This document shows positions 1 to 5,810 of a stretch of 11,228 bases of DNA, piece after piece. This DNA is from Microbacteriaceae bacterium (GTDB taxonomy: Bacteria > Actinomycetota > Actinomycetes > Actinomycetales > Microbacteriaceae). The notes below the pieces were generated by a model. That model worked only from the letters and a program-made list of their open reading frames with translations. It ran no database searches and was not told the origin of the DNA. The DNA lies in assembly GCA_023254555.1 (NCBI GenBank), contig JALRLI010000033.1, forward strand, positions 1 through 11,228, read 5' to 3'. Both the position numbers and the translations under genes were made by a program. Position 1 is the first letter of the stretch; each line of letters opens with the position of its first letter.

Positions 1-171
1 CTTCTGCAAAATTTTCGGAACGAGCTGCAGCGCTGGCCGTTTCGGTTCCGGGCGAACCGTTGGAACGATTGGATGCTGTTCTACTGTTTCGAGCGCATCC
101 AGACCAATCCCCAACGACTTCAAGTCTTGCTCCAGTGGGCTGAGATCAATTGGCACGGTGTTTGAACTCAT
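1..171 (-). CDS. FtsL-position small division protein (5' part only)
   Basis: The frame opens with ATG at 171-169 and stays open for 57 codons to the window edge, so the C-terminal part is missing. Its ATG overlaps the rsmH stop in an ATGA arrangement, which implies translational coupling and co-transcription with mraZ-rsmH. The visible residues are hydrophilic, with proline and charged residues (VRPEPKRPALQLVPKILQK near the edge), and read like the cytoplasmic N-terminus of a single-pass membrane protein whose span would lie beyond the window. In actinobacterial dcw clusters the gene between rsmH and ftsI sits in the ftsL position (Rv2164c in M. tuberculosis) and is poorly conserved in sequence. 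The assignment rests on position, not on a recognised domain. It could be confirmed by finding a membrane segment and coiled coil just downstream, followed by ftsI. Confidence 0.7.
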   Translation of the reverse strand, partial: MSSNTVPIDLSPLEQDLKSLGIGLDALETVEQHPIVPTVRPEPKRPALQLVPKILQK

Positions 172-1157
172 GATGCAGGCCTGATTCGCTCAGCAGCCCG
201 CATTCTCACTGGAATTGAGCGAGGGTTTTTCTCCCTTTCGCGCTGGTCAGCGAGCACTGCGCCCTTGGTGAGGAGTTTGAGCTGTGGCTTGTGCTCTGGA
301 AGTTCCACGGGCAGTCCAGCTGGCGCACTGGAAGTTGCGAGCGCCGCGAACTCACGCTTCACCATCCGATCTTCGAGTGAGTGATAGGCGAGGAAGACGA
401 TTCGACCGTGCACCGCGAGAGATTCAATCGCTGCCGGAATTGCTCTCGCGAGAACGCTAAGCTCCTCGTTTACTTCGATGCGGAGGGCCTGGAAGACGCG
501 CTTTGCCGGATGGCGTGCATCCCGAAGTGCCGCAGGCGTGGCATCAGAGAGAATCTGTACGAGCTGTGACGTTCGAGTAATCGCCTGTTCTTGTCGAGCA
601 GCAATTATTGCGCGCGCATATCGACCGGCAAGTTTCTCCTCACCGAATTTCTCAAAGATGCGTCGGAGCTCGCCTTCGGAATAGGAGGAAAGAATTTCGG
701 CAGCTGTTTGACCCTCCGACTGATTCATCCTCATATCGAGCGGCGCATCTTGTGCATATGCGAAGCCGCGATCCGCTTCGTCGAGCTGCAAAGAGGAGAC
801 ACCAAGGTCAAAAAGGATTCCATCGACGTAATCGATTCCAAGACGCTGGAGTACCTCGTGCAGCTCATCGTAGACGGCGTGCACAAAGGTGACTCGATCT
901 GCGAACGGTGCGAGTCTCTTGCTCGCGATGGTCAATGCATCGAGATCGCGGTCTAGTCCGATCACGCGAACTTCCGGAAAATTCTCCAGCAGGGCTTTTG
1001 TATGCCCGCCCATTCCGAGAGTTGCATCGACAATTACTGCGCCCGGTCTAACCGCGACATCTCGGAGTAGCTCAATTACTGGCTCAAGCATCACAGGCAG
1101 GTGTATTTGGTCAAGCTGCGGCTGGGGCGCTTCACGTTGTTCATTCGAGAGGCTCAT
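168..1157 (-). CDS. rsmH: 16S rRNA (cytosine-1402-N4)-methyltransferase RsmH (MraW)
   Basis: RsmH methylates N4 of C1402 in the ribosomal P site of 16S rRNA, using S-adenosylmethionine. The family signature is clear. After IHLPVMLEPV comes the SAM-binding loop DATLGMGGHT, then GLDRD, the diagnostic block DGILFDLGVSS followed by QLDEADRGFAY and LDMRMN, RVFQALRIEVNEEL, and FLAYHSLEDRMVK near the C-terminus. I chose the ATG at 1157 (329 aa, normal for the family). In-frame GTG at 1199 and ATG at 1193 would add 14 or 12 residues without homology to the family core. None of the three starts has a strong Shine-Dalgarno, so the exact start is uncertain. It follows mraZ by about 55-100 nt on the same strand and overlaps the next gene by ATGA. 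All motifs look intact. Confidence 0.96.
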   Translation of the reverse strand: MSLSNEQREAPQPQLDQIHLPVMLEPVIELLRDVAVRPGAVIVDATLGMGGHTKALLENFPEVRVIGLDRDLDALTIASKRLAPFADRVTFVHAVYDELHEVLQRLGIDYVDGILFDLGVSSLQLDEADRGFAYAQDAPLDMRMNQSEGQTAAEILSSYSEGELRRIFEKFGEEKLAGRYARAIIAARQEQAITRTSQLVQILSDATPAALRDARHPAKRVFQALRIEVNEELSVLARAIPAAIESLAVHGRIVFLAYHSLEDRMVKREFAALATSSAPAGLPVELPEHKPQLKLLTKGAVLADQREREKNPRSIPVRMRAAERIRPAS

Positions 1158-1254
1158 AACGCTGAGGCTTCTGCTCTCAAGCCTGAGCCCCATCCACACG
1201 ACCTGACACAGGGGAAGAGCGTCAGGGAGCTTGGCTGGGATTCAGGCTCGAGAA

Positions 1255-1686
1255 CTAAAACATGCCTGGAATCACCTCCTCCTCAACGTCGGAGAAAGCA
1301 GCCTCTTGCTTGGCAAGATATTCCTGCCATGCTTCGGCGTTCCATATCTCAGCGCGCGAACCCGCCCCAATAACAACGAGATCGCGATCAAGACCTGCAT
1401 ACTCCCGAAGTGTTGCGGGGAGTGTAATTCGGTGCTGCTTATCTGGGGTCTCATCATGAGCTCCTGAGAGAAAGACGCGCAGGTAATCGCGGCTCAGCTT
1501 GCTCGTAATGGGTGCATTGCGAATCCGGTCATGGATGGTCTCAAATTCGTCACGGCTGAAGACATAGAGGCAACGCTCTTGTCCCCTGGTAACCACCAGC
1601 CCATGCGAAAGTTCATCCCGAAATTTGGCGGGAAGGATGATGCGCCCTTTTTCATCTAGCCTCGGCGAGAAAGTTCCTAGAAACAC
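1255..1686 (-). CDS. mraZ: MraZ, transcriptional regulator of the dcw operon
   Basis: MraZ is a DNA-binding protein with two SpoVT/AbrB-like swapped-hairpin repeats. It forms rings and, in several bacteria, represses its own mraZ-rsmH-fts operon. Repeat 1 holds LDEKGRIILPAKFR (residues 10-23) and repeat 2 holds DKQHRITLPATLRE (from residue 82), each with the family D-x3-R pattern. The GTG at 1686 is preferred because the protein then begins (V/M)FLGTFSPRLD, as family members do, is 143 aa long (the usual size), and has a GGAGG at 1697-1693 with a 6-nt spacer. The longer frame from 1749 would read through the operator boxes. The three GTGGA-type boxes at 1724-1749 lie directly upstream, so autoregulation is likely. 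It is the first gene of the operon. Confidence 0.96.
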   Translation of the reverse strand: MFLGTFSPRLDEKGRIILPAKFRDELSHGLVVTRGQERCLYVFSRDEFETIHDRIRNAPITSKLSRDYLRVFLSGAHDETPDKQHRITLPATLREYAGLDRDLVVIGAGSRAEIWNAEAWQEYLAKQEAAFSDVEEEVIPGMF

Positions 1687-1692
1687 CAGCCC

Positions 1693-1697
1693 CCTCC
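1693..1697 (-). promoter_or_regulatory. Shine-Dalgarno of mraZ (decides GTG start)
   Basis: A perfect GGAGG, read on the minus strand, sits 6 nt before the GTG at 1686. It shows that translation begins there and not at the upstream start at 1749 that lies within the operator boxes. Confidence 0.85.
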
Positions 1698-1716
1698 CTT
1701 CTTTCCGGCCAAACGG

Positions 1717-1843
1717 GGATTTATTCCACTTTACTCCACATATCTCCACTTTTTAACTTAAATTGATAAATATTTCCGAAATGAAGAACATAAGGCTTGA
1801 TTTTTCAAAGCTAATTGCGTGGAGCAAAGTGGAGTTTAAATCC
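1717..1843. repeat. Inverted duplicate of the MraZ operator
   Basis: The right arm (1819-1843, plus strand) reads GTGGAG-C-AAAGTGGA-G-TTT-AAATCC in segments. The left arm (1739-1717, minus strand) reads GTGGAG-T-AAAGTGGA-A-T-AAATCC. They differ by two substitutions and a 2-nt gap (21 matching positions). The right arm carries two GTGGAG boxes, again 10 bp apart (1819-1824 and 1829-1834), but facing away from mraZ. The matching AAATCC tail lies outside the boxes, which suggests a duplicated and inverted operator rather than chance. The spacer of about 79 nt is A+T rich. Confidence 0.75.
1724..1749 (-). promoter_or_regulatory. MraZ operator: three direct boxes at 10-bp steps
   Basis: Read on the minus strand, GTGGAG (1749-1744), GTGGAG (1739-1734) and GTGGAA (1729-1724) repeat at exactly 10-bp intervals, one helical turn, mostly preceded by A-rich sequence (AAAGTGGA). 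MraZ binding sites in other bacteria are also short G-rich direct repeats in 10-bp register just upstream of mraZ, so these are most likely the autoregulatory operator. A possible -10 (TAAGTT, 1760-1755) lies just upstream and would place the transcript start at about the first box; that promoter call is weak because no good -35 is visible. Confidence 0.8.
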
Positions 1844-1854
1844 TGAATTGGGGG

Positions 1855-1882
1855 CAAAAAAAATCCGGCCCTCAGCCGGATT
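1855..1882 (-). terminator. Intrinsic terminator after the DUF3040 gene
   Basis: A perfect 8-bp stem (AATCCGGC at 1862-1869 with GCCGGATT at 1875-1882) and a 5-nt loop are followed, on the minus strand, by a run of eight T at 1863-1856. It begins 17 nt past the DUF3040 stop. It separates that transcript from the mraZ operon downstream, so mraZ needs its own promoter between here and 1749. Confidence 0.88.
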
Positions 1883-1899
1883 GAATTTTCTTGACTTAC

Positions 1900-2283
1900 T
1901 TAGCGCAAGCCGTTGCCACGCTCTTCCCAACGATCTTGCATGCGATCGGCAAAACTCTGTCGCGACTTTGTCGAGGAATTCTTTGCGCGCGAAGCTTTCG
2001 TCTGGTTGCCACTCTGTCGCTGATCTCTCTTCGGTGAGAATATGTAAAGCGCACCGAAGAGCATCGCGATGAAACCGAGCACGCCGATGAAAAGGAGATG
2101 AGAGATAACCCCACCGAGAGTGGCGGCCAATCCCAACGCCACGATTACGACGCCAATCACGGTCGATCGGTAACTCGGGGCTGATCTCGCACCAGAAGAC
2201 GCATCAAGCACATCGGCTTCGCTCTGGTAGAGGTTTCTTTCCATCTCGTCTAGCAGACGCTGTTCGCGTTCTGAAAGAGCCAC
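1900..2283 (-). CDS. DUF3040 two-span membrane protein
   Basis: The 127-aa protein has the typical DUF3040 start, MALSEREQRLLDEMERNLYQ, an acidic amphipathic segment. Two hydrophobic stretches follow (about residues 41-60 and 63-82) with only a short turn between them, giving a hairpin in the cytoplasmic membrane. The tail from residue 84 is hydrophilic, basic and rich in Ser, Gln and Arg, and is probably cytoplasmic. The GTG start is supported by AGGTGG about 9 nt upstream and by family agreement at the N-terminus. No biochemical function is known to me; the family is largely restricted to Actinobacteria and a homologue (Rv2169c, from memory) lies in the same place near mraZ in mycobacteria. 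It is divergent from the polyprenyl synthase gene and ends in a good terminator, so it is probably monocistronic. Confidence 0.88.
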   Translation of the reverse strand: MALSEREQRLLDEMERNLYQSEADVLDASSGARSAPSYRSTVIGVVIVALGLAATLGGVISHLLFIGVLGFIAMLFGALYIFSPKRDQRQSGNQTKASRAKNSSTKSRQSFADRMQDRWEERGNGLR

Positions 2284-2314
2284 CTACATCACCACCTAAA
2301 AAGCCGACTGTCAT

Positions 2315-2320
2315 ATTTTA
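2315..2320 (-). promoter_or_regulatory. Candidate -10 box for the DUF3040 gene
   Basis: TAAAAT, read on the minus strand, fits TAnnnT and would start RNA near 2308, leaving a leader of about 25 nt that contains the AGGTGG ribosome site. No convincing -35 is seen. It is a sequence-only call. Confidence 0.4.
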
Positions 2321-2337
2321 GCCTCTGGGAGCATGAG

Positions 2338-2343
2338 TAGGCT
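2338..2343 (+). promoter_or_regulatory. Candidate -10 box giving a leaderless idsA mRNA
   Basis: TAGGCT fits the actinobacterial TAnnnT -10 and lies exactly at -12 to -7 relative to the G of the GTG start at 2350. This is the geometry of leaderless promoters. No purine-rich GGAG-type site precedes the start, only two TAGG stretches, which agrees with leaderless initiation. Confidence 0.5.
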
Positions 2344-2349
2344 AGGCGT

Positions 2350-3447
2350 GTGGACCAAACTTCGAGACTCGCAGCTCTCATTCAGCAATCTATCGACGAG
2401 TGTATTCACCGCCAACGAGCGCTGCTCGCAGATCTTGGCTCTGATGTGACTCCTCTCATTAACATTGCCGAACAGTTTCTCAGCGGCGGCAAGAGGATGC
2501 GCGGTCAGTTCGCGATTTTGGCATATGACGCAGTCTCTCCTAGCTTTGATCCACTCGCGACCGAACCGCCGAAGCAGGTTTTGCTGGCAGCGGCAGCACT
2601 GGAGTTCTTTCACGCCGCAGCATTAGTGCATGATGATTTGATTGATAAATCGGATTTGCGCAGAGGTCGGCCCGCTGTGCACAAGGCCTTCGAAGCCGTG
2701 CATCAAGAGCAGCGTTGGCAAGGCTCGGCAGAGCACTATGGCATATCGACCGCGATTCTGGTCGGTGACATGTTGCAATCTTGGGCCGATGAACTCTTTG
2801 ACCAGGCAGTTCGACTCGTGAAACCGGATTCGGCGCAGGCAGCGCGTGCGCACTTCAATACGATGCGAACAGAAGTCGCTGCTGGGCAGTACCTCGACCT
2901 GTTGGAGGAGCAACTCTCTGGATTTGGAACCGAAGAAGAGCAACTCGAGCGCGCCACCCGAGTCCTCGTCTACAAGTCTGCGAAGTATTCCGTAGAAGCG
3001 CCCCTGCTTATCGGCGCCGCACTTGCGGGCGCATCGCCTGACGCTGAACTCGCCTTCAGCGACTTTGGCTTACCAGTCGGAGTCGCGTTTCAGCTCAGAG
3101 ATGACTTACTTGGAGTCTTCGGCGACACTGAGCTCACAGGAAAACCTGCCGGCGATGACCTCCGCGAAGGAAAGCGAACCGTGCTCGTCGGGCTCACCCG
3201 TCAACAACTCCCGGCCAATGCGAAACGACTCTTCGATGAATTGCTGGGTGACCCAACGCTTGACGCAGAACAAATCTTGATGCTTCAACGAACAATTCGT
3301 GACGCTGGTGCCGTCGAGTCTGTCGAAAAAATGATTGCAAACAACGTAGAACGAGCAGTCGAAGCACTTGCAGGATCACATCTGAGTGAACGAGCGAAAT
3401 CCAGTTTGGGTTCGCTTGCCGAAAAGGCAGCGAATCGAGTCGCTTAG
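2350..3447 (+). CDS. Polyprenyl diphosphate synthase, probably GGPP synthase (IdsA-like)
   Basis: This trans-isoprenyl diphosphate synthase adds isopentenyl diphosphate to an allylic primer. The product probably feeds carotenoids, menaquinone or polyprenyl carriers. Motifs in order: GGKRMRG (residues 46-52, substrate phosphate binding), the first Asp-rich motif HDDLID with D95, D96 and D99, then RRGRP, VGDML, and the second motif QLRDDLLGVFGD at about 248-259, followed by KRT. The second motif is DDxxG in place of DDxxD, a form I recall as common in actinobacterial GGPP synthases. The residues 5 and 4 positions before the first motif are both Ala, small side chains that allow C20 or longer products. 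At 365 aa the length is normal. The GTG start appears leaderless. The stop overlaps the convergent Rv2175c-like gene by 4 nt (TTAG at 3444-3447). Exact chain length cannot be read from sequence. Confidence 0.93.
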   Translation: MDQTSRLAALIQQSIDECIHRQRALLADLGSDVTPLINIAEQFLSGGKRMRGQFAILAYDAVSPSFDPLATEPPKQVLLAAAALEFFHAAALVHDDLIDKSDLRRGRPAVHKAFEAVHQEQRWQGSAEHYGISTAILVGDMLQSWADELFDQAVRLVKPDSAQAARAHFNTMRTEVAAGQYLDLLEEQLSGFGTEEEQLERATRVLVYKSAKYSVEAPLLIGAALAGASPDAELAFSDFGLPVGVAFQLRDDLLGVFGDTELTGKPAGDDLREGKRTVLVGLTRQQLPANAKRLFDELLGDPTLDAEQILMLQRTIRDAGAVESVEKMIANNVERAVEALAGSHLSERAKSSLGSLAEKAANRVA

Positions 3448-3809
3448 AACGCGAGGCCCTGAGCCACCCTTCTGACCTCCGTTTTACGGCCATTGCGAAG
3501 GGCTTCAACTGGGGGGATGTCCATTCCCGCATCCGCACTGAAGAGCCAGTCAATCGCCTCCTCGTCTGAGTAACCCGCGTCGCTGAGTAAAACCAAGGTG
3601 CCCTGAAGAGCAGGCAGCGGCTCACTACCGTCTATGAAGAGCAGCGGGATGCTCAAAACGCCATCAATACGACGCGCGGCAAGTTGTCGCTGCTGAATCA
3701 TCCGTCGTATTTTTCCTGGAGTGGAATCCCACTTTTCGACCAAATCAGGAACCGTCAAATACTCTATTTTTTGCGATGCAGTCACAGCTACATTTTTGCC
3801 ATCTTTCAT
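3444..3809 (-). CDS. Rv2175c-like winged-helix DNA-binding protein, candidate kinase substrate
   Basis: The 121-aa product matches my memory of M. tuberculosis Rv2175c along its length: LTVPDLVEKWDSTPGKIRRM and RQLAARRIDGVLSIP form a helix-turn-helix/wing (about residues 18-56), then LLSDAGYSDEEAIDWLF, and the terminal EVRRVAQGLAF corresponds to the Rv2175c ending. The family binds DNA; in M. tuberculosis the protein is phosphorylated on an N-terminal Thr by PknL, the kinase encoded divergently next door, exactly as here. A Thr at position 10 lies before the DNA-binding domain. The ATG at 3809 is chosen because the homology starts shortly after it. The frame extends upstream to 4166, but that part overlaps the kinase gene and looks like noise. 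The ribosome site is weak, and a GTG at 3824 is an alternative. Confidence 0.85.
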   Translation of the reverse strand: MKDGKNVAVTASQKIEYLTVPDLVEKWDSTPGKIRRMIQQRQLAARRIDGVLSIPLLFIDGSEPLPALQGTLVLLSDAGYSDEEAIDWLFSADAGMDIPPVEALRNGRKTEVRRVAQGLAF

Positions 3810-3829
3810 CCCGATTTCAAGCACCGCGC

Positions 3830-3864
3830 GAATCCGCGATTTCCTGCCACACCGACTCGGATTC
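3830..3864. repeat. Inverted repeat between the Rv2175c-like and kinase genes
   Basis: GAATCCGCG (3830-3838) pairs with CTCGGATTC (3856-3864): seven consecutive complementary bases, one mismatch and one more pair, with a 17-nt spacer. A small hyphenated palindrome, AATC-CGC-GATT (3831-3841), overlaps the left arm. It lies in the 90-bp divergent control region, upstream of the kinase -10, where an operator for the winged-helix protein would be expected. Function is inferred only. Confidence 0.4.
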
Positions 3865-3887
3865 AAGAAACTTGCCTCTCTCCTCCA

Positions 3888-3893
3888 TAAACT
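3888..3893 (+). promoter_or_regulatory. Candidate -10 box giving a leaderless kinase mRNA
   Basis: TAAACT (TAnnnT) lies exactly at -12 to -7 from the G of the GTG start at 3900. The six bases in between, TTTTGG, hold no ribosome site and none is found further upstream. Together these suggest transcription starts on the initiation codon itself. The -35 region is not recognisable. Confidence 0.5.
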
Positions 3894-3899
3894 TTTTGG

Positions 3900-5810
3900 G
3901 TGACCAGCGACCCTAACGATCCGATGATCGGGCGAGTGATAGACGGCAGATACGCCATCGAATCGCGCATTGCTCGGGGCGGAATGGCAACCGTTTACGT
4001 CGCGGGCGATAACCGACTCGAACGCAAAGTGGCAGTGAAAGTCATGCATGGTCATCTGGTTGATGATGCGAATTTTAAGCGCAGATTTGATCAAGAAGCT
4101 CGCAGTGCCGCAAGCTTGGCGCATCCCAATGTAGTGAACGTATTCGACCAGGGGCAGGATGCCCACATGGCCTATCTCGTGATGGAATACCTCCCTGGAA
4201 TCACACTTCGAGACTTACTCAAGCAACAACATCACCTGACTGCAGATCAAGCCTACGAGGTGAGCGAAGCCGTGCTCTCGGGCCTTGCTGCTGCGCACGC
4301 TGCCGGGATTGTGCATCGAGACCTGAAGCCCGAAAATGTTCTGCTCGCTGATGACGGCAGAATCAAGATCGGCGATTTCGGGCTGGCAAGAGCCGCGAGC
4401 GCGAACACGACCACCGGCCAGGCCTTGCTCGGCACTATTGCGTACCTCTCCCCCGAACTCGTCACGAGGGGTGAAGCGGATGCCCGAAGCGATGTGTATG
4501 CATTTGGCATCATGCTTTTTGAAATGTTGACCGGCAAACAGCCTTTCACCGGCGACCAACCGATGCAGATTGCCTATCAACATGCGCACGACGAAATGCC
4601 GGTTCCAAGCTCCCAGAGCTCAGATTCAACGCCGGAGCTTGATGAAATCGTTCGCTGGACAACGTTGAAAGATCCCGACGAGCGTCCCCGAGATGCGACA
4701 GTCGTTCTCGACCGACTGCGGGCAATGCGCGGTGGCACTGGCCTCGCCGCGACAGCTTTAGCCGCAACTCAGGTGTTGAGCAGTAACACGGGGTTGATTA
4801 CACCTTCAACAACGGTGCTTTCCCCTGAAGATGTTGCCTCTGTACGCCGAGAACCCCAACCCAAAGTAGCTGACTCCAAAAAAGGAAAGCACTCCTCCGA
4901 CTCGAAAGTCGTTGCCGCGAAACTTGCTGCGACTCAGCGCGCAAAACTCGGAGGCGCCACTGCCACGATTGTGGCTCTTGCGGTCGCTGGCCTCGTAATT
5001 CTCGGCTGGTGGTTTGGTCAAGGGCCAGGATCGCTCATCAGCATTCCGAAACTCATTGGCGAAAAAACTTCCGCTGCGGTGAGTGAGATTGAAGATTTGG
5101 GCCTGAGCGCCGAGGTCACAAAGTGTTCGAGCCCCTCGATCCCGGTTGGAAGCGTCGTCTCGACAATTCCGAAGGCTGGAACACCTGTAGCGGCGGGCAC
5201 TTCTGTTTCCGTGTGCGAATCCACCGGGCCAAAAATCATCGCAGTTCCCACACTGGTTGGTTTATCGCAAGCCGACGCAGAAAAAGCGATCACCAAGGCC
5301 GGATTCGTTTTTGGCAAGGTGACAGCGAAGCTGTTCTCTGCTGAGACGGCGGGCACCGTGCTCGCGGCGACGAGTCAAGATCAGCCCTTACCAGCAGAGC
5401 TCCAAATTTCTGCGGGCGCATTACCCGATATCGCGGGGGCTTCAACAAGCGCTGCAAAATCCGCATTATCTGGTGCTGGGCTAAAGGTTGATGATGCGAA
5501 ACTGACAGAATCGTTCAGCGATGACATTCCCGAAGGTAAGGTCATTGGCCTCGCTGGGCCGATGGACGGTTTGAAGGTTGGAGACTCCGTCGGGCTCAAT
5601 GTTTCAAAGGGCCCTCAACTCTTCGCGGTTCCCAACGTGGCAGGAAAGACCGTTCGACAAGCCGTGAGCGAATTGAGTGCTGCGGGTTTCTCCCCCGTAG
5701 TTGACGCAGAGGAGAAGTATTGGAACGGCCTCACTGCTACAGGCACGTCACCCGCAGCAGGCTCGATGCAACGAAAAGGCGTCTCGGTAACAATCAACTA
5801 CCCGCGCTAG
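3900..5810 (+). CDS. PknL-like transmembrane Ser/Thr protein kinase with four PASTA repeats
   Basis: The N-terminal kinase domain (residues 18 to about 275) has the glycine loop (RGGMATVY, 26-33), the ATP-anchoring Lys47 in VAVKVM, the catalytic loop HRDLKPEN (139-146, Asp141), DFG (159-161), an activation loop with Thr170-172 and GTIAYLSPE (178-186). A basic Thr/Ser-rich linker leads to one membrane span (about 353-372), and the rest is extracellular: four PASTA-like units at roughly 378-442, 445-507, 508-573 and 574-636. PASTA domains bind peptidoglycan or lipid II in related kinases, so the protein probably links envelope state to cytoplasmic phosphorylation. Pairing with the divergent Rv2175c-like gene identifies it as the PknL orthologue by position, although mycobacterial PknL lacks PASTA repeats. 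Cys409 and Cys439, both in the first PASTA unit, could form a disulfide. ATG at codon 9 is an alternative start. The stop overlaps the aroG stop by CTAG. Confidence 0.95.
   Translation: MTSDPNDPMIGRVIDGRYAIESRIARGGMATVYVAGDNRLERKVAVKVMHGHLVDDANFKRRFDQEARSAASLAHPNVVNVFDQGQDAHMAYLVMEYLPGITLRDLLKQQHHLTADQAYEVSEAVLSGLAAAHAAGIVHRDLKPENVLLADDGRIKIGDFGLARAASANTTTGQALLGTIAYLSPELVTRGEADARSDVYAFGIMLFEMLTGKQPFTGDQPMQIAYQHAHDEMPVPSSQSSDSTPELDEIVRWTTLKDPDERPRDATVVLDRLRAMRGGTGLAATALAATQVLSSNTGLITPSTTVLSPEDVASVRREPQPKVADSKKGKHSSDSKVVAAKLAATQRAKLGGATATIVALAVAGLVILGWWFGQGPGSLISIPKLIGEKTSAAVSEIEDLGLSAEVTKCSSPSIPVGSVVSTIPKAGTPVAAGTSVSVCESTGPKIIAVPTLVGLSQADAEKAITKAGFVFGKVTAKLFSAETAGTVLAATSQDQPLPAELQISAGALPDIAGASTSAAKSALSGAGLKVDDAKLTESFSDDIPEGKVIGLAGPMDGLKVGDSVGLNVSKGPQLFAVPNVAGKTVRQAVSELSAAGFSPVVDAEEKYWNGLTATGTSPAAGSMQRKGVSVTINYPR

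Noticed and set aside
591..956. Plus-strand frame of 121 codons within rsmH
   Set aside because: It is antisense to the conserved SAM-binding and RNA-binding part of RsmH and has no domain of its own.
1687..1749. A 21-residue N-terminal extension of MraZ
   Set aside because: Its codons run through the operator boxes, and the GTG at 1686 has a perfect ribosome site and gives the family N-terminus.
1864..1890. The 1862-1882 hairpin as a plus-strand terminator
   Set aside because: On the plus strand the hairpin is followed by a broken T-rich stretch (TTGAATTTTC), and no plus-strand gene ends here. It is best explained as the DUF3040 terminator on the minus strand.
1815..2072. Plus-strand open frame of 85 codons antisense to the DUF3040 gene
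   Set aside because: It starts within the mirrored operator and terminator and codes Arg/Ser/Cys-rich noise. The opposite strand has a recognisable protein.
3194..3625. Minus-strand frame of 143 codons under the synthase and Rv2175c-like genes
   Set aside because: It is antisense to conserved coding sequence and has no recognisable domain; its length is due to the codon bias of the opposite strand.
3810..4166. An N-terminal extension of the Rv2175c-like frame by about 119 codons
   Set aside because: It overlaps the start of the kinase gene on the other strand, has no family similarity and is rich in Cys, His and Arg as antisense frames often are. The homology starts just after the ATG at 3809.
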